From a virus, in IMG/VR virus record IMGVR_UViG_3300050035_000314, positions 1 through 33,639 of that record: a DNA stretch of 33,639 bases; one strand, written 5' to 3'. Shown here in pieces: positions 13,214-21,974 of this stretch (the first letter of the stretch is position 1; the number at the start of each line of letters is the position of its first letter). A program made the translations under genes and the position numbers. The notes below the pieces were generated by a model, which was not told where the DNA came from, did no database searches, and saw only the letters and a list, made by a program, of their open reading frames with translations.

Positions 13214-13974
13214 ACTGGTGCCCCCGTGCTGCTGCCGCCCGCCGTCACGCCGCTGTGGACGTGGGTGTGGAGGCTGGTGCCGTTGCCCTTGATGTCCCCG
13301 GTGGCGGTGAAGCTGCCGGTGACGCTGGCACCGGTACCGCCGGAGATCGCCATGCCACCGGACCCGGTGATCAGGCCGGTGGCCTCTACGGTCGCGTCCA
13401 GCTTGGTGTCCCCGGTGACCTCGGCCGTGCCGTTGACCTTGAGATTCGCGTTCACGGTGAGCAGCCCGGGCGTGAGCACGGCGCTGCTGCCGCCCAGGAC
13501 GATGTTAATCCCGGCCTGCGTCACCTGCACGTAGCTGGTAGGGGGAGTGGCCAGGTTCCACCCGCCGAAGTAGAGGGCGTCGGCGAGGCTGAAGCGCCGG
13601 GCGCTGGCGGGGCTGGCGGCGGCCCCGGTCGCCTTCACCGAGCTGATGTCCCGGTCGGCGAACATGGCCATGCCGATGTCCCCGACCACGGGGTCGACGA
13701 TCACTGCGTTGGCACCGCCCTGGATCCGCAGGTAGGGCACGCCGAAGATGGTGGTGTGGCCCTGGGCCGTGCCGTCGCCGGCCACCTGGTTGACCAAGGG
13801 CAGGACGTCGACGAACCCGACCAGAAGCCCGGCGCCGGGGTGGACCGCCTTCACCTCGACCAGGGTGCCCACGGACAGCTTGGCCAGCTGCTGCTGGACA
13901 AGGAACGACAACTGGTTGAACTCACCGTTACCGGCCTGGATGGGCTGCTGGCCCTGGACTGGAGCGTCGGCCAT
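13210..13974 (-). CDS. Baseplate spike (gpV/Gp138-like)
   Basis: 254 residues. An N-terminal OB-like domain (residues 15-130, with VKAVHPGAGLLVGFVDVLPL and GDIGMAMFADRDIS) is followed by repeating beta-helix strands (VNANLKVNGTAEVTGDTKLD) and a HTHVHSG tip at about 236-242. Histidine pairs of this kind bind the iron at the spike apex in P2 gpV-type membrane-piercing spikes. Upstream of it lies the hub gene, downstream the gp25-like wedge. The protein would trimerise at the tail tip. Confidence 0.82.
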   Translation of the reverse strand: MADAPVQGQQPIQAGNGEFNQLSFLVQQQLAKLSVGTLVEVKAVHPGAGLLVGFVDVLPLVNQVAGDGTAQGHTTIFGVPYLRIQGGANAVIVDPVVGDIGMAMFADRDISSVKATGAAASPASARRFSLADALYFGGWNLATPPTSYVQVTQAGINIVLGGSSAVLTPGLLTVNANLKVNGTAEVTGDTKLDATVEATGLITGSGGMAISGGTGASVTGSFTATGDIKGNGTSLHTHVHSGVTAGGSSTGAPV

Positions 13975-13975
13975 G

Positions 13976-14851
13976 TCAGTTCCCTACCCAGGACGCGTTC
14001 GCCTTGGAGTCCCAGGGGCCGCCTGGGGTCTCGCTGGTGAGGTGATGCCGGAGTCCGTTGACGCGCCAGGTGCCGGAGACGCCCTGGATCACGGACTGCA
14101 CCTTGATGGGGCCGCCCAACTTGACGCCTGGATTGTATAGGAAGTCCAATTCCAGCCCCTTTTTCGAAAACGTAGGGTAGCCCTTGAGCCCGGTGGCCGC
14201 GGAGATCAGCGGCGCTGTGCCGGCCCGGGCGGTGCCCCGGGGGGCGATGAAGAGGATCCCGTCGTCGACGCCGAACTCGATGCCCGCGGCCTCGGCGACG
14301 GCCGCCGCCTGCTGGTACGCCGTGCCAGGCAGGTACGGGTTGTGCAGCTGCGCCTTCACGCCATGGTTCTCGAACTGGTAGCCCATCTGGCTCGCCAGGG
14401 TGGACATGATGGAGGCGACCGAGGCTGATCCCTGGTAGCTCTTCGGGGCAACGGGCTTGATGGCCGGATAGTATCCCGCCAGGGCCTCCAGGTGGAAATA
14501 CAGGCCCGGGGCGCTCTGGTAGTCCACCCATGCCCCGGTGATCTCCCCCTCGAAGGCCGTGGCCATGCCGGAGGCGTCGCCGGCCAGTAGCTGCAGCACG
14601 TTCTTGTGCACGGCCAGCGGCTTCTCGCTCTTGGCCGGCAGGGTCGTGAGCATGTTCATGTCGTGCTCGAGCATCCCGTAGATCTTCAGCTTCAACTGGT
14701 TCTTCGACGGGTGGCCATGCTTTGAGATCTCAGCCTCCATGCGTAGGCCGGCGAGCTGCACGGTGTTGCCCTTCCCCGGCCCGAACGTCCCGCTGGTGAG
14801 CGTGAGGTTCGCCTGGAGGATGCGCTGAATGAAGCTGCTGCCTGCGGTCAT
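13976..14851 (-). CDS. Baseplate hub protein
   Basis: The start at 14851 gives 291 residues (MTAGSSFIQRILQANLTL); longer upstream codons overlap the plug gene out of phase and are rejected. The beta-rich hub fold includes GLRMEAEISKHGHPSKNQLKLKI at about 35-57 and a FGVDDGILFIAPRG strand near 195. Position between plug and spike indicates the gpD/gp27-like hub that holds the spike trimer. The family call rests on position and beta content more than on a sharp motif. Confidence 0.65.
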   Translation of the reverse strand: MTAGSSFIQRILQANLTLTSGTFGPGKGNTVQLAGLRMEAEISKHGHPSKNQLKLKIYGMLEHDMNMLTTLPAKSEKPLAVHKNVLQLLAGDASGMATAFEGEITGAWVDYQSAPGLYFHLEALAGYYPAIKPVAPKSYQGSASVASIMSTLASQMGYQFENHGVKAQLHNPYLPGTAYQQAAAVAEAAGIEFGVDDGILFIAPRGTARAGTAPLISAATGLKGYPTFSKKGLELDFLYNPGVKLGGPIKVQSVIQGVSGTWRVNGLRHHLTSETPGGPWDSKANASWVGN

Positions 14852-14856
14852 GGGGG

Positions 14857-15156
14857 TCACTTCTGGTAGAGGGTGATGGTGCAGGACTGGCCGCCCAGCA
14901 CGATGTCCAGCTGCTGCGCGGGCACCGCCTGGAGGGGCACCTGAACGGGATCCGACCCAGTCAGGTAGTAGAGGAGCTGGTAGCGGCCGTCGGGCCCGAT
15001 GCCGGTGTATTCCGGATCCAGGGAGCCCTGCGAATCGTCGAACGCCAGGTGCCCCTGGAAGCCCAGGTAGGCGGCCGGGTCGATCAGGACGCAGTTCAGG
15101 CAGGGGACGCCGATCCAGAGGGTGGTGCCATCGATGGCGAGGTCGCAGTAGATCAT
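14857..15156 (-). CDS. Phage baseplate plug-like protein (99 aa)
   Basis: The product (MIYCDLAIDGTTLWIGVPC ... FQGHLAFDDSQGSLDPEYTG ... YQLLYYL) matches the small all-beta baseplate plug proteins found between the tape measure and hub genes of many myoviruses. The start overlaps the preceding gene (ATGA). It probably closes the tube end against the hub. Confidence 0.7.
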   Translation of the reverse strand: MIYCDLAIDGTTLWIGVPCLNCVLIDPAAYLGFQGHLAFDDSQGSLDPEYTGIGPDGRYQLLYYLTGSDPVQVPLQAVPAQQLDIVLGGQSCTITLYQK

Positions 15157-15710
15157 GAGTTCGAGTCCGAGTCGGCCTGGGCAATGACGCTGGCCATGGT
15201 CCGGGAAGGCGTCGCTGCCGGGGTCTCCGGCGAGGCCTTACCGTTCGTCTGGGTGGAGGCGCTGGCGGGCTGCTTCGGCTTCTTGATGGTGACCGTCGCG
15301 TAAGCCGGGGTGACCTCACGGACCTGGACCAGGGACAGATCCACCACCAGGCCGGAGACGCCCCCGTTGCTGCTGGTCTGCTCGTGGTCGTAGCCCTCCA
15401 GGGTCACATTGAGATAGGTCTTCGTGGGGGTGACCACGTTGTACAGGTTGCAGGCGGCCTTTTCGGTGTCCAGGGCCGCCTGGAGCGCGGCAACCCGGTC
15501 CGGGCCGCCCACCGCGATCCGCACCTTGGTCGCGTCGGGCTCCTGGACCTTGTTGTAGGAGGCGAAGGCGCCCTCCTCGACCGGAAAGGTGGAGACCTTG
15601 GATTTCCCGGTCTGCTTCAGGTCCAGCACGCTGTCCACGTCGAAGACCAGCGCGCCGGCCGTGCCGCTCGCGGACCCCGATGCGTAGTACAAGCCCCAGC
15701 CGTTCGCCAT
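15153..15710 (-). CDS. Dit-like tail tube/baseplate adaptor
   Basis: 185 residues, start in TGATG overlap with the tape measure stop. FDVDSVLDLKQTGKSKVSTFPVEEG at 23-47 is the N-terminal strand pattern of Dit-like adaptors: a ligand-like FDxDS turn followed by a FPVE strand. A Pro/Ser/Thr-rich tail from about 140 looks disordered. It likely forms the ring joining the tail tube to the hub. Confidence 0.62.
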   Translation of the reverse strand: MANGWGLYYASGSASGTAGALVFDVDSVLDLKQTGKSKVSTFPVEEGAFASYNKVQEPDATKVRIAVGGPDRVAALQAALDTEKAACNLYNVVTPTKTYLNVTLEGYDHEQTSSNGGVSGLVVDLSLVQVREVTPAYATVTIKKPKQPASASTQTNGKASPETPAATPSRTMASVIAQADSDSNS

Positions 15711-17365
15711 CAGTAGCCCCCGTCAGCCTGGTCGACCAGAGAATGCGACTTGATGGCCCCGCCGATGCCGGAGGCGATGCCCTGGGGGTCGGTCGCCTGG
15801 GTCTGGATGTTGATGGGACCGTTGATGGTGGTCTGTCGGGTGCTGGTGCTGGTGGCATGACTGTTGGAGATGGACGACGGCCGCAGGGCCATGCCAGCGC
15901 TCGCCGGCACGCCGGCGTAGGCGTGGGTCAGCCCTGTCACCGCCCCCACGTCGCCGACGGCCGCCTTGACCGCCCCCACTGCGCCCTTCACGTTGCCGTG
16001 GAGGACGGCCGCGATGAAGTTCCCCTCCTGTTTGTAGATGTCGACGATGGCCTTCAGCTTCTCCCAGATCCAGTTGAGTGGTGCCATGGCCGATTCCTTC
16101 AGGCTCTTCCACATCTTGGCGCCAGCCTTCGTGACGTCGAAGAACGCCAGGGCTGTCCAGTAGACGATGTCCAGGCCGATCTCATGGAACCAGTGGCCCA
16201 CCTCCTTCCAATGCGCGATGAGCAGGGCGATGCCCGCCACGACGACGCCGATGGCGATCGGGATCAGATCCAGGGGGCCCAGCATTGTCGCCCACGTGTT
16301 CGCGGACTGAATTGCCAGCCTGATGGCCTGGGCGTTGACCGCGACGAAGGCTGCGGCAATGCCCAGGATCCCGGCCTTCACCGCGTCGCTGTGCTCAGCC
16401 ATCCAGGCGGAAATGGCCGTCAGGGCTTTGCCCATCCCGAGGAGCGCAGGCATCAGAACCCCCATCAATTCCAGCCCCACCGTGGCGAAGCTGGCTTTCA
16501 TGTGGTTCATGGACCTTTCCAGTGCTTCGGCGTTCTTCGCGTCCTGCTCATGGGCTACGCCCAGTTTGAGCTGCTCTTCTATGGCCTTCTTTGTGGCCTC
16601 GCCGCCCTCGCTCATACTGCGAACCACGGCTGGGGACATGCCAAAGGACGAGCCGATCTTCAGGGCTTGCATGTCCTTGCCCTGCTCGTGCAACTTGTGC
16701 AGTCCCTCGGCCACAGTGGCCAACTGCTCGGCGGGGCTCTCTTTCTTGATCGTCTTGGCGTCGATGCCCAGTGTTTTCAAGGCGTTTTCGGACATCTTGG
16801 CCCCCCGAATTTTGGTCCCGACCACAGAGATGGCCTCGCCCACACCCTTGATGGCCGCATCTGCTTCCTCCGCAGTTCCCCCGGCGTCCTTGATCACACC
16901 CCGGTATGCCTCGACCGCCTCCATGCTGGTGTGAGCCTCATCCGCCAGCCGCTTGGCAGAGAGGGCGGCTTCATTGGAACTTTTGACGAACTCCACCATG
17001 CCGGTGGCGGCCGCCATGATGCCGAAGAACTCAAGGACCGCTTCACCTGCGGACTTAAAGGACTCCTGGATTTTTTCCGTTTGTTCCTTGGTTTTTTCAG
17101 CGGCTTCCTTGGCTTCCTTCACCATGGTGTCCCTGATTTTCCGTGCCGCCTTGAATGCTGCGGCCTGGGTCTCCTTGGCTGCTTCCTTCGCAGCGTCGAT
17201 CTCTTCGGCGCTCTTGCCCTTGGCGGCGGCGATGGTGGCCTTGGCGGCGGCCTTGGCCGCCTTTACCAATTCTTCGTATACCCTTTCCGCTTCCTCCTCG
17301 CCTTTTTTAAACTCCTCGGTCTTCATCCCAAGCGTGACGTAGAGGGCATCCAGGATAGTGGCCAT
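15710..17365 (-). CDS. Tail tape measure protein
   Basis: 551 residues. The N-terminal 170 residues are Ala/Lys/Glu-rich helix (EEAERVYEELVKAAKAAAKA). A hydrophobic stretch lies around 335-410, including two membrane-like segments (AGILGIAAAFVAVNAQAI and LIPIAIGVVVAGIALLIAHW). A helical tail with a Thr/Gln-rich end follows. At 1.5 angstrom per residue a tail of about 80 nm is expected. The start overlaps the stop of the frameshifted chaperone product (TAATG), as is usual. It sets tail length and is ejected before the DNA. Confidence 0.88.
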   Translation of the reverse strand: MATILDALYVTLGMKTEEFKKGEEEAERVYEELVKAAKAAAKATIAAAKGKSAEEIDAAKEAAKETQAAAFKAARKIRDTMVKEAKEAAEKTKEQTEKIQESFKSAGEAVLEFFGIMAAATGMVEFVKSSNEAALSAKRLADEAHTSMEAVEAYRGVIKDAGGTAEEADAAIKGVGEAISVVGTKIRGAKMSENALKTLGIDAKTIKKESPAEQLATVAEGLHKLHEQGKDMQALKIGSSFGMSPAVVRSMSEGGEATKKAIEEQLKLGVAHEQDAKNAEALERSMNHMKASFATVGLELMGVLMPALLGMGKALTAISAWMAEHSDAVKAGILGIAAAFVAVNAQAIRLAIQSANTWATMLGPLDLIPIAIGVVVAGIALLIAHWKEVGHWFHEIGLDIVYWTALAFFDVTKAGAKMWKSLKESAMAPLNWIWEKLKAIVDIYKQEGNFIAAVLHGNVKGAVGAVKAAVGDVGAVTGLTHAYAGVPASAGMALRPSSISNSHATSTSTRQTTINGPINIQTQATDPQGIASGIGGAIKSHSLVDQADGGY

Positions 17366-18011
17366 TACCGATCTCCCCTTGCCGCATCAGCAGCGACGCG
17401 GTCGTTGTGGTTATCTACCCGGATGATTTCCAGCATGTCGTAAAGGTCCTCAAGGCCATAAATCGTTTGAAGTTCTGCGAACGTGGCGAACTTGCGAGAG
17501 GCGACTACACCGACGCGCGGCGGGACATTCTCGTAATTGGCGCCACCGTCGAGGCCGTCGTCGCCGGAGAGGTCGAGGGCGCGGCGGCCGGCGAAAAACC
17601 CGTGTGGAGCTTCAGCAGGGCGCCCCGTAGCTGGAGCAGGGTCCCCACCTCCTCGATGTCACCGGCGGACTGGTTGATGGGCCGGTTGAAGTCGCAGTTC
17701 TTCTTCGGGTCCGGGATGATGCGCACGCAGGTCATCATCTCGTCCAGCAGCGGCTCGACGGATTCCCAGCGGAGCCGGGCCAGGCCGCCGAGGATGCCGG
17801 AGAAGACCGCCTGCATGGCGGCCGGAGCCATGAGGGCCTCCATGCCGCCGCCGGCCAGCTCGTCGGGGATCTGCACCCCGGACTCCATGAGGGCCAGGAG
17901 CGCCCGGCCGGCCCACTTCTCGGCCTGCATGGCGGGCATCTCCTGGAGCAGGAAGACCTTGCCCTTGTCCCGGCCTTCGGAGGTGATGGTGAAGGGTTCG
18001 CTCTTCCGCAT
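17365..18011 (-). CDS. Tail chaperone, -1 frameshift extended product
   Basis: Slippage of -1 at 17595-17601 would join 139 zero-frame codons to 76 codons of the -1 frame and end at TAA 17367-17365, overlapping the tape measure ATG. The extension reads FAGRRALDLSGDDGLDGG, later FATFAELQTIYGLEDLYDML and EIIRVDNHNDRVAADAARGD. This is credible protein with the Tyr-Gly-Leu-Glu-Asp-Leu motif typical of the second half of G-GT-type chaperones. The long form (about 215 residues) would bridge the tape measure to tube subunits, with the short form in excess. The frame has no start of its own, which supports frameshifting. Confidence 0.75.
17505..18011 (-). CDS. Tail assembly chaperone, zero-frame product
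   Basis: ATG at 18011 overlaps the tube-gene stop (TGATG); a GTG directly before it, at 18014, is possible. 168 residues begin MRKSEPFTITSEGRDKGKVF, a pattern common in myovirus tail assembly chaperones. The tail after the slip site (Ala/Pro/Ser/Thr-rich) looks unconstrained, as expected for a terminating frame. Confidence 0.75.
   Translation of the reverse strand: MRKSEPFTITSEGRDKGKVFLLQEMPAMQAEKWAGRALLALMESGVQIPDELAGGGMEALMAPAAMQAVFSGILGGLARLRWESVEPLLDEMMTCVRIIPDPKKNCDFNRPINQSAGDIEEVGTLLQLRGALLKLHTGFSPAAAPSTSPATTASTVAPITRMSRRASV
17595..17601 (-). other. Canonical -1 ribosomal slippery heptamer
   Basis: On the minus strand the heptamer GGGTTTT is in the correct phase (G GGT TTT), fitting the X-XXY-YYZ rule exactly. 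It lies at codon 139 of the chaperone gene and leads into the long open -1 frame that ends on the tape measure start. Confidence 0.78.
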
Positions 18012-18448
18012 CACAGCTCCGTCTTGTCGATGCGTTCGAAGGTGATCTCGTGGGTGAGGGGGTCCCGCACCTTCTTGCCGTCCGCGACGTCCTTGTAGTC
18101 GGTCAGGAAGCCCCGGTAGCAGCTATATTCCTCGCCGGCCGCGTTCATGGTGACGGTCATGCTGCAGGGGATGCTGTCCACTGGAGGCGTGTTCTCCGCA
18201 TTGGCCCAGTCGTCGAAGACCTGCTGGCTCTCGGAGCTGGCCTCCAGGTGGAGCTTCACCACCCGGGGCTGATACTGTCGGCCGGCAGAGAGGACACCAT
18301 CGACGCCCATCCGGACGATGTTGCCCTTGAGGCTGCCCACGTCGAAAATGTCGTCGGTCTTCCATCCCTGGAGCTGGACGCCCTGGTCGTAGACGCCCGG
18401 GATCACCAGGATGATGACCGCGTCGAGAGAAGTGAGGGATCTGGTCAT
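18011..18448 (-). CDS. Tail tube protein (DUF3277-like)
   Basis: 145 residues with a strong AAGGAGATTTC ribosome site. The sequence MTRSLTSLDAVIILVIPGVY ... LQGWKTDDIFDVGS ... KLHLEASSESQQVFDDWAN and a closing DPLTHEITFERIDKTEL strand match the small beta-barrel tube family of Mu-like and related myoviruses. It stacks as hexameric rings inside the sheath. Sheath lies upstream and chaperone downstream, as expected. Confidence 0.78.
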   Translation of the reverse strand: MTRSLTSLDAVIILVIPGVYDQGVQLQGWKTDDIFDVGSLKGNIVRMGVDGVLSAGRQYQPRVVKLHLEASSESQQVFDDWANAENTPPVDSIPCSMTVTMNAAGEEYSCYRGFLTDYKDVADGKKVRDPLTHEITFERIDKTEL

Positions 18449-18457
18449 GAAATCTCC

Positions 18458-20158
18458 TTACTGGATGTAGATCGAGCCGACGTTCAGGGTCTGCAGGCCG
18501 AAGGCGCCGGTGTACCAGAACAGGCAGGGTGGCGTGGTGGTGGGACTCGACGGCGTGTTGACCTGGAAATACCAGCCGACCTTGTTCAGCGTCTTGTCGA
18601 TGGCCTGGCCGGCCTGGCTGTTCACCAGGGCGATCTGGGTGCTGGTGAGGGTGACGCCGGTCTGGATGACGCCCGCCTTCAGGGCGCTGTCGAACAGGCT
18701 CTTGCAGGCCGCCTTGATCAGCGCGTAGCCGGCGGGGTCGTTCGGGATGCTGTTCGCCCCGGTGAACAGGTTCATTTCGCAGAGCTGGATGTTGGCGTTG
18801 AGCCAGATCGCGTCGACATAGGCGCCGATCTGGTCGTAGACTCCGCTGATCTGGCCCGGGTAGAGGATGTTCCACTGGGTGGCAGCGGTGGCGTAGGTGC
18901 CGACGTAGTTCCCGCCGTTGGCCACCACGTTGGCCGCGGTCACGGCATCGGTGACACTGGGGGTGAGGGCCGCGTTCGGGGTCTTGAACTGGTGGTCCAG
19001 CCGGCCGTTGCTCACCCCGTAGTTCGTCGAGGCGGTCAGGGACAGCTCGAAGGCGCACTCCTGGGGGGTGAGGAACCAGCAGGTGCCACCGACGCTGTTC
19101 TGGGTCAGCCAGTAGCCGAAGCCTGTGTACGAGGCGTGCGCGCCCCGGGCGGTGGCGTCCGTGGTATACGGCACGTAGTAGAACTGGGTCGGATAGCCCG
19201 AGCACCAGGTGGCGAAGGCCTGCTTGTCGGTATCGATCGGCTCGAAGGCGTGGCCGAAGCCGGCCCAGTTCGAGGTCTGGGCCACCAAGGCGGTCATGGC
19301 GGCCGCCGGGGTCATGGCGGCGCTGCCCTGCGAGAGGGTGCCCGCGTTGCCCGAGGCCAGGCCCAGCGTCGCAGCCAGGGTGCCGGTGGCGTAGGTGATG
19401 GTCGAGGTCGCCCCGGTGGTGCCGCTGGTGACCACGAACGCGTTGTAGAGCGAGGACCAGGTCACCGCGGCGGAGCCGGACAGGCCCAGGGCCGTGGTGA
19501 GCAGGGCGGCCGCGTTCGAGAACGAGGTGGCCGCGGCCAGGGTCACGGTGGCGAAGGTCTTGGCCACGCCGTCGATGGTGATGGTCAGGGTGCCGCTGGT
19601 GATCGCCTGGATCTGGGCCAGGGTCAGGCTGGACGTCGCGCCGACCAGGAACGCCGCGCAGGCAGTGGTGGCGTAGCGGCTGAAGATCAGCGCGGTGGGG
19701 GTCTGGGTGCCGATGGTGAAGCCGGCGAAATACACCTGAGCCATCTGGTATTCCAGGCAGTTGCTGGTCATCGCGCTGGAGGTCGCCTGGGTGAAGCCGG
19801 GGCCGGAAATGGTCACGGTGCCGATGCCAGTCACGCTGGAGTAGGTGCCGATGGCGGTGATCACGCTGCCGGGCGGCACGCCCACGGCCTGGGCGCCCTG
19901 GATCTGCTGGCCCACCGCCAGTGCCCCGGAGATGGTCTGGGTTACGGTCAGGGTGTTGCCACTGCAGGTGCCGGTGAACGAGCAGCTGTAGTTGCCGAAG
20001 TAGGCCAGCACCGCGGCCAGGTTCGGGAACGACATCGGGGTGCCGACCGGCAGGTAGGGATACTGGCTGAGGATGACCCCGTTCAGGGTCTCCTGGGCGC
20101 CGCCCCCGGAGACCACGCTGGGCGTGACGGAGATGAGCTGCTTGACGGGAATGGACAT
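18458..20158 (-). CDS. Tail sheath protein (DUF3383-like) with inserted module
   Basis: 566 residues, TAGGAGGGCG ribosome site. MSIPVKQLISVTPSVVSGGG opens the DUF3383 sheath pattern, and EYQMAQVYFAGF with a later FYYVPYTTDATARG support it. Between LAAVLAYFG (54) and EYQMAQ (135) lies an extra module of about 75 residues with GNTLTVTQTISGALAVGQQI and VITAIGTYSSVTGIGTVTIS. Its pattern recurs in the cement and baseplate J proteins here. Inserted in a sheath subunit, it would probably face outward and decorate the tail. The sheath contracts to drive the tube into the cell. Confidence 0.82.
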   Translation of the reverse strand: MSIPVKQLISVTPSVVSGGGAQETLNGVILSQYPYLPVGTPMSFPNLAAVLAYFGNYSCSFTGTCSGNTLTVTQTISGALAVGQQIQGAQAVGVPPGSVITAIGTYSSVTGIGTVTISGPGFTQATSSAMTSNCLEYQMAQVYFAGFTIGTQTPTALIFSRYATTACAAFLVGATSSLTLAQIQAITSGTLTITIDGVAKTFATVTLAAATSFSNAAALLTTALGLSGSAAVTWSSLYNAFVVTSGTTGATSTITYATGTLAATLGLASGNAGTLSQGSAAMTPAAAMTALVAQTSNWAGFGHAFEPIDTDKQAFATWCSGYPTQFYYVPYTTDATARGAHASYTGFGYWLTQNSVGGTCWFLTPQECAFELSLTASTNYGVSNGRLDHQFKTPNAALTPSVTDAVTAANVVANGGNYVGTYATAATQWNILYPGQISGVYDQIGAYVDAIWLNANIQLCEMNLFTGANSIPNDPAGYALIKAACKSLFDSALKAGVIQTGVTLTSTQIALVNSQAGQAIDKTLNKVGWYFQVNTPSSPTTTPPCLFWYTGAFGLQTLNVGSIYIQ

Positions 20159-20168
20159 GGGCGCCCTC

Positions 20169-20687
20169 CTAGGGCTTGGTGAGGATGTCGAGGATGGTGG
20201 GCTTGGGGACGGTCAGGAACGTCATGGGCGCGGCCATGGTCGGGTTGGACTGCATGTGCAGCAGGACGATCCACCGCTCCTCGTACTGCTCCTCGCCGTT
20301 GATGCCGGACAGCTCGACGGGGTCATCGGCCCAGAGCGGGGTGAGCCCGTAGGGCGCCAGGAAGGCCACCGCGAGGGGGGACTGCCACATGGTGGCGATG
20401 ACGTTGGCCCAGTCGCCCGAGGCGGTGCCGTAGCAGTCGGCCTGGATCTGGAAATCCTTCGGGGTGGTGGTGGTGACGGTACCGCCGGTGCCGCTGTATA
20501 TGACCGTGTTCGCGCCCTGCCGCTTCTGGGTTTTGTGCAGCATGTTCACGAAGCCGGTCTTGGGGGCAGCGCTCCGGTTCTGAAGCTCCTGAACGACGGC
20601 GGCTGTGCCGAGGCCCAGGGTGTCCATCAGCCAGGCCTTCAGCCCGGTGAAGACCTGGGCTGCGGTGATGGAGGGCGTATAGGTCAT
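20169..20687 (-). CDS. Tail terminator / neck protein
   Basis: 172 residues. MTYTPSITAAQVFTGLKAWL, then GFVNMLHKTQKRQG near 45-58 and a DFQIQADCYGTASGDWANVI strand-helix near 86-105, match the neck or tail-terminator family usually located just before a DUF3383 sheath. It caps the tube and joins it to the neck. The start overlaps the previous stop (ATGA). Confidence 0.62.
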   Translation of the reverse strand: MTYTPSITAAQVFTGLKAWLMDTLGLGTAAVVQELQNRSAAPKTGFVNMLHKTQKRQGANTVIYSGTGGTVTTTTPKDFQIQADCYGTASGDWANVIATMWQSPLAVAFLAPYGLTPLWADDPVELSGINGEEQYEERWIVLLHMQSNPTMAAPMTFLTVPKPTILDILTKP

Positions 20688-21052
20688 GAGAGCTGCTGGA
20701 TGAGGCCGACGGCGGACCAGTCGGGCCAGGATTCGAAGACGGTGGCCACCAGCCAGATCGTGCCGTCGGGCAGAGTCAGGAGGTCGCCGCCGGAGCCGGA
20801 GGCGCGCACCACACCGTTGATGTCGCCCCGGCAGTAGGCCTTCCTGGTGACGCCCTGGATGCCCAGACCGTTCAGGTGCTGCAGGTCCTTGCCGGAGAGC
20901 GCCTGGACGTTGACCAGGCCTGAGGCAGTCGTGTAGGTCGGCACCAGGCTGCCGTCCGGCTGGGGAGTGCTGCCGGTGCTGGTCCGGATGGTGGCCACCA
21001 CCGGCGGATTGACGGCACCGGTGCAGCTGGAGGCGAGCCCGTGGAGGTTCAT
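20684..21052 (-). CDS. Head-tail connector protein (122 aa)
   Basis: A small beta-rich protein (LVPTYTTASGLVNVQALSGK ... GDLLTLPDGTIWLVATVFES) of the head-completion or stopper type that lies between the gp10-like and terminator genes. The WLVATVFESWPDW strand is typical of this group. Both its ends overlap neighbours. Assigned mainly by position. Confidence 0.6.
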   Translation of the reverse strand: MNLHGLASSCTGAVNPPVVATIRTSTGSTPQPDGSLVPTYTTASGLVNVQALSGKDLQHLNGLGIQGVTRKAYCRGDINGVVRASGSGGDLLTLPDGTIWLVATVFESWPDWSAVGLIQQLS

Positions 21053-21567
21053 GCCTTCACCGGCCCAGGGAACCGCTCCCCGTCCACTTCATAGGCTACG
21101 GCGCGCAGCATGACCTTGGTGTCCTGCAGGGTGGCCTGGGCGCCGCCCTTGAAACCCTTGCGGTCGATGGTGATCTGCTTGTCGGGCGGGTCATTAAAAT
21201 TGACGATCTCCATCTGTAGGTCCTGGGCGATGGACTCCCCGAGCGACTTCATGACCTGGCCCATGTCGCCGTTGTTGAACCGGTGCAGGGCCTGGAGCCG
21301 GCGCGCCCAGTCGGGGGACTTCTCGGCGAGCATCTGGCTAAAGAACGGCCGCGCGACGGTTCGCACCGCCGGCCCGCCGGCCTTGGGAGCCCGGTGGAGG
21401 TGGCCGTACTCGTTCAGGGCGGCCACCTGGGCCACCGGGGTGCCGTCGGGATACGTCGCGCCTTCCAGGAAACCGATGCGCAGCTGCAGGTTCTCGCCCG
21501 CCTTGCTCATCATCTCCTGGAGCTTGGCCTTGAAGGCGGCCCCACCGCCCAGTCCCCCGATTTCCAT
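21049..21567 (-). CDS. Minor tail/neck protein (HK97 gp10 or Mu gpG-like)
   Basis: 172 residues from the ATG at 21567, which has the best-spaced GGAGGGAGG ribosome site; in-frame GTG at 21573 is an alternative. Features: LRIGFLEGATYPDGTPVAQV (32-51), AALNEYGHLHRAP (52-64) and a later RPFFSQML. The ALNEYG...RPF pair is the hallmark of gp10/virion-morphogenesis type neck proteins. It likely takes part in head-to-tail joining. Confidence 0.68.
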   Translation of the reverse strand: MEIGGLGGGAAFKAKLQEMMSKAGENLQLRIGFLEGATYPDGTPVAQVAALNEYGHLHRAPKAGGPAVRTVARPFFSQMLAEKSPDWARRLQALHRFNNGDMGQVMKSLGESIAQDLQMEIVNFNDPPDKQITIDRKGFKGGAQATLQDTKVMLRAVAYEVDGERFPGPVKA

Positions 21568-21971
21568 CAGCACCTCCCTCCCGGCGACAGGTAACGGAAG
21601 CCGCGGTATCGCTGGGTGGCGCGCCAGAAGCTCGCGCCGTACTTGGTCTGGTTGAACCAGGCGGCGCTGCCGGTGGGGGCGTCCATCTCCGCGGTGACCT
21701 TGACGGTGCCCTCACTAGCGTCGGTGATGCGCCCCACCAGCGCCTGGGATCCGCGCTCGCTGCTCGCGTCGTAGAGTTCAGCGATGTGGGCGGTGATCAT
21801 GTGCATGAGCAGGCTCTGGGTGTTCGCGTCCCCCACCGGCCCACTGCCGGTATTGTTCAGGTACAGCCCGGCCTCGGCGAAGTAGCCGGGCGCCGTGGTC
21901 GCCGCGATCCCCGCGAATTCCGGGTAGCGCTGCGACCAGTAGATCGGGTTGAAGGACGCGACGAAGCCCAT
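21567..21971 (-). CDS. DUF4054-like head-tail adaptor
   Basis: 134 residues. FNPIYWSQRYPEFAGIAATT at 7-26 is the DUF4054 start, followed by LLMHMITAHIAELYDA, with an aromatic C-terminal end (AAWFNQTKYGASFWRATQRY). These proteins form the adaptor ring under the portal. The stop overlaps the next gene (TGATG). Confidence 0.78.
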   Translation of the reverse strand: MGFVASFNPIYWSQRYPEFAGIAATTAPGYFAEAGLYLNNTGSGPVGDANTQSLLMHMITAHIAELYDASSERGSQALVGRITDASEGTVKVTAEMDAPTGSAAWFNQTKYGASFWRATQRYRGFRYLSPGGRC

Positions 21972-21974
21972 GGG

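Noticed and set aside
11525-13534. A 669-codon rightward reading frame
   Set aside because: It is antisense to the baseplate J, gp25-like and spike genes, low in complexity, and lacks a credible ribosome site.
15680-17443. A 587-codon rightward reading frame
   Set aside because: It is antisense to the tape measure and covers the frameshift region; it is His/Gly/Leu-rich with no recognisable domain.
18050-20182. A 710-codon rightward reading frame
   Set aside because: It is antisense to the sheath and terminator genes and has the Gly/Arg/Val/Asp-rich composition of a GC-rich shadow frame.
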